Source: Mugil cephalus
Taxonomy: Eukaryota > Chordata > Actinopteri > Mugiliformes > Mugilidae
Assembly: GCF_022458985.1 (NCBI RefSeq)
Contig: NC_061770.1
Coordinates: forward strand, 34,329,599-34,393,598
Length of the DNA: 64,000 nt
Reading direction: 5' to 3'
Shown here in pieces: positions 61,336 through 64,000 of this stretch (within the stretch, counting starts at the first letter, position 1; the number at the start of each line of letters is the position of its first letter). Position numbers and translations under genes: made by a program. Under the pieces are notes generated by a model. The model was given only the letters and a program-made list of their open reading frames with translations, was not told where the DNA came from and made no database searches.

Positions 61336-64000
61336 CTGTGTATATATATAACTATTTTATAACCTATTATAGTATATACAGAATTAACATAGGTGAGGGG
61401 ATGGTATTCAATATGCTTTGTTTTTTTCCTTAAGTTCTGTTGCTGTTTTACTTTGTGTTGTTGTCTTGTGATTGTCATTTGTTTGTTTTCTTATTTTATT
61501 TTATGTTCAAATAAAATACATTTGATTGATTGATTCATGTATGTATGTCTATATTGGAGCTCATTGACACTTCTTCAGCTCTTCTAATAATTCATCGGTG
61601 AATGGAACAAACCTGCAGGACGGCGTAGAAAGCCCGACTCATGAAACCCCTCCAGGCCTGAGGCAGGAGGAGCGCACGGTGCCACTCTGAGGGCTGAATG
61701 TTCACCTACAGAGCAAAATAAAGCACAAAGATGCTTTTTTCTTCTTCGTTTTTTTTTTTACAGGGATCTACGCCAGAGTGGGATGAGAGAGAACAGCGGG
61801 CTGAGACATACCTCATGGATGAGGGCTGTCAGTGTCTGCTGGTAGCTGCGGCTTCGGCTGAATAGGAAGCGGTCGATCGGCTTTCCGTCGCGGTCCGTCT
61901 GCACAGGAAGCTCGTAGCACAGCAGGAGTCCAGCTAGGACACACAGCCAATTGGGTGAGTTGTACTGAAGAAGAACATCTGCAAACTCAACGCCACTGTA
62001 AACTGGAACATGCCTGGTTTTTTGGACACCTACTTTATCGAGCCACCTTCCACACTTTTTATTCCAGTGATTTTGTCACTGCTTCAAACAAAAAATGAAA
62101 TTACGGAGCCGATGCCTTCAGGGTTCTAGGTTAAGCTGCTGTTCTAGGTTACTGCTAAAATAGCTAGCATCATCTGTGTGAATTTGACGTAGTAGCCTGA
62201 CGTGGACCTCCTCAGAAATTTAAGTACACGTCAATCAAGAGCTGTGATTGGTCCACTTGGTTGTAGCATGTTTCCTCTTTAGTAATTCCAGCTGCTTCTC
62301 CATAGGATTGATATTTTTTTTTGGGATCAAGATTTGAGGTCAAAGACCGAGGTTCAGAGATACCAACATTTGTACGACTCGTCTTTGATGAAATTTCGGT
62401 GTAAGTTTCAGTCAGCATAGTTGAAAGTGAAGAAGGAAGTGGAAACACTTCCAAAAATGAACCCGATTGGTAAAAAAAAGACACAGCGCCAACTAGTGTT
62501 TGGGTATAAATGACTAACACCGGCGTAGGCTATGTACGTAGGTTATGGCATCTGATCTTAAATGACCCTAAATAACATGGGTGCTTTCAGTGAGCGAGAG
62601 AAAACTTTACAGCTTGTTCCAAAATAATAATCATGTCCCCAAGTCATGGCGCACAAACACTATCCAAATGATGTTTCTTTGCATACTGAGCATTGAAAAG
62701 GAATTGGATTTTAAGATGCATGCACACATGTTAATGCCACGTGTGAACACAGGTACTTTATTAAATTGGTCAGGTTTACGCAGATCGGATGTTATTGGAT
62801 GGTCTGAACGGGGTTTGTAGCTATTCATTATTACACAAAACACAGTCCAACTGGAAAACTGACCAGCACGCTAGCAGTCAGCTAACAACTAGCAACCAAC
62901 AAGAAGGCACCAGCTAACTAGCCTAGCCAATAGCAGCGGGTAAGAAGTGATGGGACATGCAACTACACACGAAAGTAAAACACTAGGAGACACCAGCTAA
63001 CTAGCCAAACCAACAACAGTAGACCAAACATCAGTGGGGTTTTCAAGTGGGCACCTCCCTTCACCGATGTTTCATTAAGGTAGGCCCACGACACCTCAAC
63101 AAGGCTGAACAGTATATTGTTACTTAACTCATATTGTAACTGAGTGGGTTTAAGTGCAATTTTATCAAGCGACACCTAGGTTTTCGTTGGCCTGGTGGGT
63201 TTCTCAAATCCTGGTCAAATAAAATCCAAACTACCTGCATGGCTCGACACCTCTAGAGATACGTTAACAGACGGTCTAAACGTTTAATCACCGGCTAATC
63301 CAGGCTTCAGTCCGGGCTGCTTGTTTTTCTCGTAGGTCTTCAGCATGAATGAGGGGATCCCCGCAACCGTTTTGCCCTGGTCCGATCGCAAGCCACCGCC
63401 CCTCAGAGCAGAGAAGTACACTCCCCGTGGCATCTGGCTCATCTCCTGCTTCACCAGCGATGTCAGGAATCGCTCAAAGGCTGCAACAGGGACAAATACA
63501 ATGTTAAGAAAACACTACAGATTGTGTTTGACCAGGCCTACCTACCCGGCCTTCCTGAAAACTTCACGTACACTAAGGCCGGCTAACTTTACCCTTGAAC
63601 CGATACAGGAAAAAATACTGCATGAATTACCTGGAAGGATAGGAGTGGAGGTGAGAGTCATCAATTTTATATAAGATGAGCCTGGGATGGAGAGATCCTT
63701 CTCCTCATCCTCGTTCTCGTTAGTCTGTTCATCGTCCTCCTCATTTTCAGGGAGTTTTATAACTGGTCGGGCCTAGAGGCCAAACAGAGCATGAAAAATG
63801 ACTTCTAAAAAGCAGAAGCTTCTTCGTTACTTTACAACTGAATAAAAACAACATCAACAGTTTAATAGCACAAGGAGGTGAAGGCTGTTCAGAGCAGATT
63901 GTAAAGTTACAGAGTTACTAGAGCGGAGTTGGATGCTTACTGCCTCGGGAAGATGAGTTATAATGTGGACCACCACTGGAAATTCGGCCAAAGCCTTGTA
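46995..64000 (-). CDS. focad: Focadhesin, C-terminal 1,097 residues (partial)
   Basis: 27 exons join without a phase error: 63941-64000, 63631-63772, 63292-63480, 61812-61933, 61613-61705, 60962-61050, 59693-59734, 59477-59585, 59285-59401, 58037-58275, 57875-57964, 57453-57600, 57254-57373, 56941-57063, 56773-56850, 54960-55031, 54693-54795, 53919-53999, 53450-53578, 53242-53357, 52421-52681, 51393-51482, 51110-51287, 50882-50979, 48858-49112, 48666-48741, 46995-47068. The protein is a helical-repeat (ARM/HEAT-like) focal-adhesion protein that in humans also stabilises the SKI mRNA-surveillance complex. Diagnostic blocks: KPGLAAGLLLCYELP, LAPLASVGASFQYPP, SWGDHVMPLLLGIRAQWFP, FIDWLFSI, and the end WTRAYGW. 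Human FOCAD is about 1,800 residues, so the N-terminal 40% lies beyond the window. An acidic NEEDDEQTNENEDEEK linker is at 63.70-63.75 kb. Confidence 0.95.
47480..48660. other. Last focad intron, right part
   Basis: No exon seen. It holds A runs at 47491-47506 and 48364-48380, and CGATAC-like repeat fragments near 48310-48360. It may also be transcribed as hacd4 3' UTR. Confidence 0.4.
48208..48213 (+). terminator. hacd4: hacd4 poly(A) signal candidate (distal)
   Basis: The first clear AATAAA I noted after the hacd4 stop on the plus strand. Use of this site would give a 1.5 kb 3' UTR crossing the last focad exon antisense. Confidence 0.35.
49340..49450 (+). mobile_element. Tc1/mariner-like fragment, sense
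   Basis: GTTGACCTGGCCTGCAAAGTCACTAGACCCC and GATCCAGAATCTGTGAGACG correspond to the transposase region coding LTWPPNSPDLNPIEHLWD, now mutated. It is a focad intron relic. Confidence 0.55.
49660..50440. repeat. TACGTA minisatellite, about 780 bp
   Basis: Units of about 25-30 bp of the form ACCATTAAGGCTTGTAACC then TACGTACGTA, sometimes paired into longer units. Each unit carries one or more TACGTA palindromes. It lies in the focad intron between 49112 and 50882. The core GTAACCTACGTACGTA resembles the right end of the Harbinger-like relics in this window. Confidence 0.9.
51830..52022. repeat. Degenerate CTTATCCTAAGAGTTATC repeat
   Basis: TCCTAAGAGT.ATCCTATCTTTTA recurs three to four times with variation in a focad intron. 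Confidence 0.6.
52755..53160 (-). mobile_element. GATAC-rich dispersed element A, second copy
   Basis: Reverse complement of 16950-17335: GATATCGATTTTAAA, GTGCAATAAATTGGAAATGGATC, CATCATCTGATGTACATATA, GACTCAAGTATCGCGATACG and GTGAGGTCCTTGCCAATACCC. It lies in a focad intron immediately 3' (in transcript sense) of the exon ending at 53242. Confidence 0.75.
53665..53905 (+). mobile_element. GATACC-rich dispersed element B, truncated copy
   Basis: GGATCCAATACCAAGTAAATA, GGGCCAGTATCGCCGATACCG, and GGTATCGATACTATCGAT at the right. It is shorter than the copies at 18.84 and 42.28 kb and lies in a focad intron, right beside an exon end. Confidence 0.6.
55500..55870 (+). mobile_element. Non-LTR retrotransposon 3' fragment
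   Basis: A frame ending at 55850 contains TSRLDKLIQKVDSVVG, LWSIMNIVNHPLNNTI and SFSDRLRRPF. This is the typical C-terminus of reverse-transcriptase polyproteins of fish LINEs (RLDKLI..A.SVVG...HPLHNTL...RSSFS.RL). Only the last ~100 codons are present. It lies in a focad intron, antisense to the gene. Confidence 0.7.
58355..59235 (-). mobile_element. Tc1/mariner-like relic, antisense, interrupted
   Basis: CTAATATTGTGTAGGTCTCCCTTG, GTGACTCATCAGAGAATGGAC, AATTTGGAGGCCAGGTCAGC at the left and GGTGTCTGGTCTGGTCTAGG, AAGTAACATCGACACGAATG at the right. About 500 bp of other DNA, including the dispersed repeat at 58785-58905, sits between. It is in a focad intron. Confidence 0.7.
58785..58905 (+). 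repeat. Dispersed repeat shared with 43885-43990
   Basis: TAATGGAAACACACCTTTCAATGGAAGC and GCAAAAAACTGTAATGGAAAC. It interrupts a Tc1-like relic. Confidence 0.6.
60045..60175. repeat. Dispersed repeat with CCACCAGGGGGAGC motif
   Basis: CCCAAGTCCCGTCCACTAAC, GAAGGAGGTGGAGCTTATGACC and ATACTGTCTATGCTTGC resemble a common fish element of the CCACTAGGGGGCG type. Class unassigned. Confidence 0.45.
60380..60668 (+). mobile_element. LINE 3'-UTR relic
   Basis: It ends GCTGCAAATGAATCGCCCTATTGGGATAAATAAATCTGAATCTAA, the standard tail of fish LINEs (TGAATTTCCC..TGGGATAAATAAAG). The ORF is absent. Confidence 0.65.
61288..61350. repeat. (TA)n microsatellite
   Basis: TATATA tract with flanking CATATACTGTGTATA repeated on both sides. 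Confidence 0.9.
62140..62570 (+). mobile_element. Harbinger-like DNA element relic, copy 4
   Basis: Same blocks and orientation as copies at 7.2, 14.8 and 24.6 kb, with a well-kept right end GGCGTAGGCTATGTACGTAGG. The MADF-like start is lost by a deletion. It lies in a focad intron. Confidence 0.6.
62855..63110 (-). repeat. Dispersed repeat, inverted partner of 6925-7112
   Basis: CACCAGCTAACTAGCC occurs twice within 120 bp, followed by GGGGTTTTCAAGTGGGCACC and TTCACCGATGTTTCATTAAGG, reverse complement of the copy near 7 kb. Confidence 0.7.

Overview
This window is vertebrate, almost certainly teleost fish, nuclear DNA. Genes are split into short exons by GT-AG introns, intergenic spacers are long, there are many microsatellites, and several typical fish repeat families recur: Tc1/mariner relics, Harbinger-like and other DNA elements, and non-LTR retrotransposon 3' ends. 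I assembled exons by hand from splice signals and reading phase. All five multi-exon or single-exon models below close in frame.

Layout: (1) 3-134 (+) is the end of slc1a1 (EAAT3 glutamate transporter), followed by its 3' UTR. (2) 3.3-9.6 kb is gene-free and full of repeat relics. (3) 9623-12144 (-) is spata6l in 7 exons. (4) 13161-17898 (-) is trmt10a in 7 exons, with a DNA element in its last intron. (5) 17.9-27.9 kb holds the trmt10a promoter and then a repeat-rich desert. (6) 27981-32540 (-) is a large unspliced reading frame, the C4orf54 (FOPV) orthologue, recognised by its C-terminal DUF4585-type domain and its position near trmt10a. (7) 32.8-41 kb is a repeat landscape: GGAA microsatellite, AT-rich repeat, a 1.2 kb GATAC pentamer satellite, and a second GATAC array split by a transposon. 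(8) 41395-46694 (+) is hacd4 in 7 coding pieces, whose start codon appears to be divided by an intron. (9) 46995-64000 (-) is the last 27 exons (1,097 codons) of focad, converging tail to tail on hacd4.

The order mixes two human neighbourhoods. slc1a1-spata6l and hacd4-focad belong to human 9p; trmt10a-c4orf54 belong to human 4q23. The 4q23 pair sits between the two 9p pairs, and mttp, which lies beside TRMT10A in mammals, is not visible.

The genes do not form one pathway. They are a transporter, a sperm/cilia protein, a tRNA m1G9 methyltransferase, a largely disordered protein of poorly known role, an ER very-long-chain acyl-CoA dehydratase and focadhesin. I found no CRISPR array, operon or other prokaryote-like system. 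The most interesting signals are the split start codon, a probable GC-AG intron, an RFX X-box at spata6l, overlapping NRF1/CRE sites at trmt10a, the satellite arrays with phantom ORFs, and nested or serially related transposon relics.
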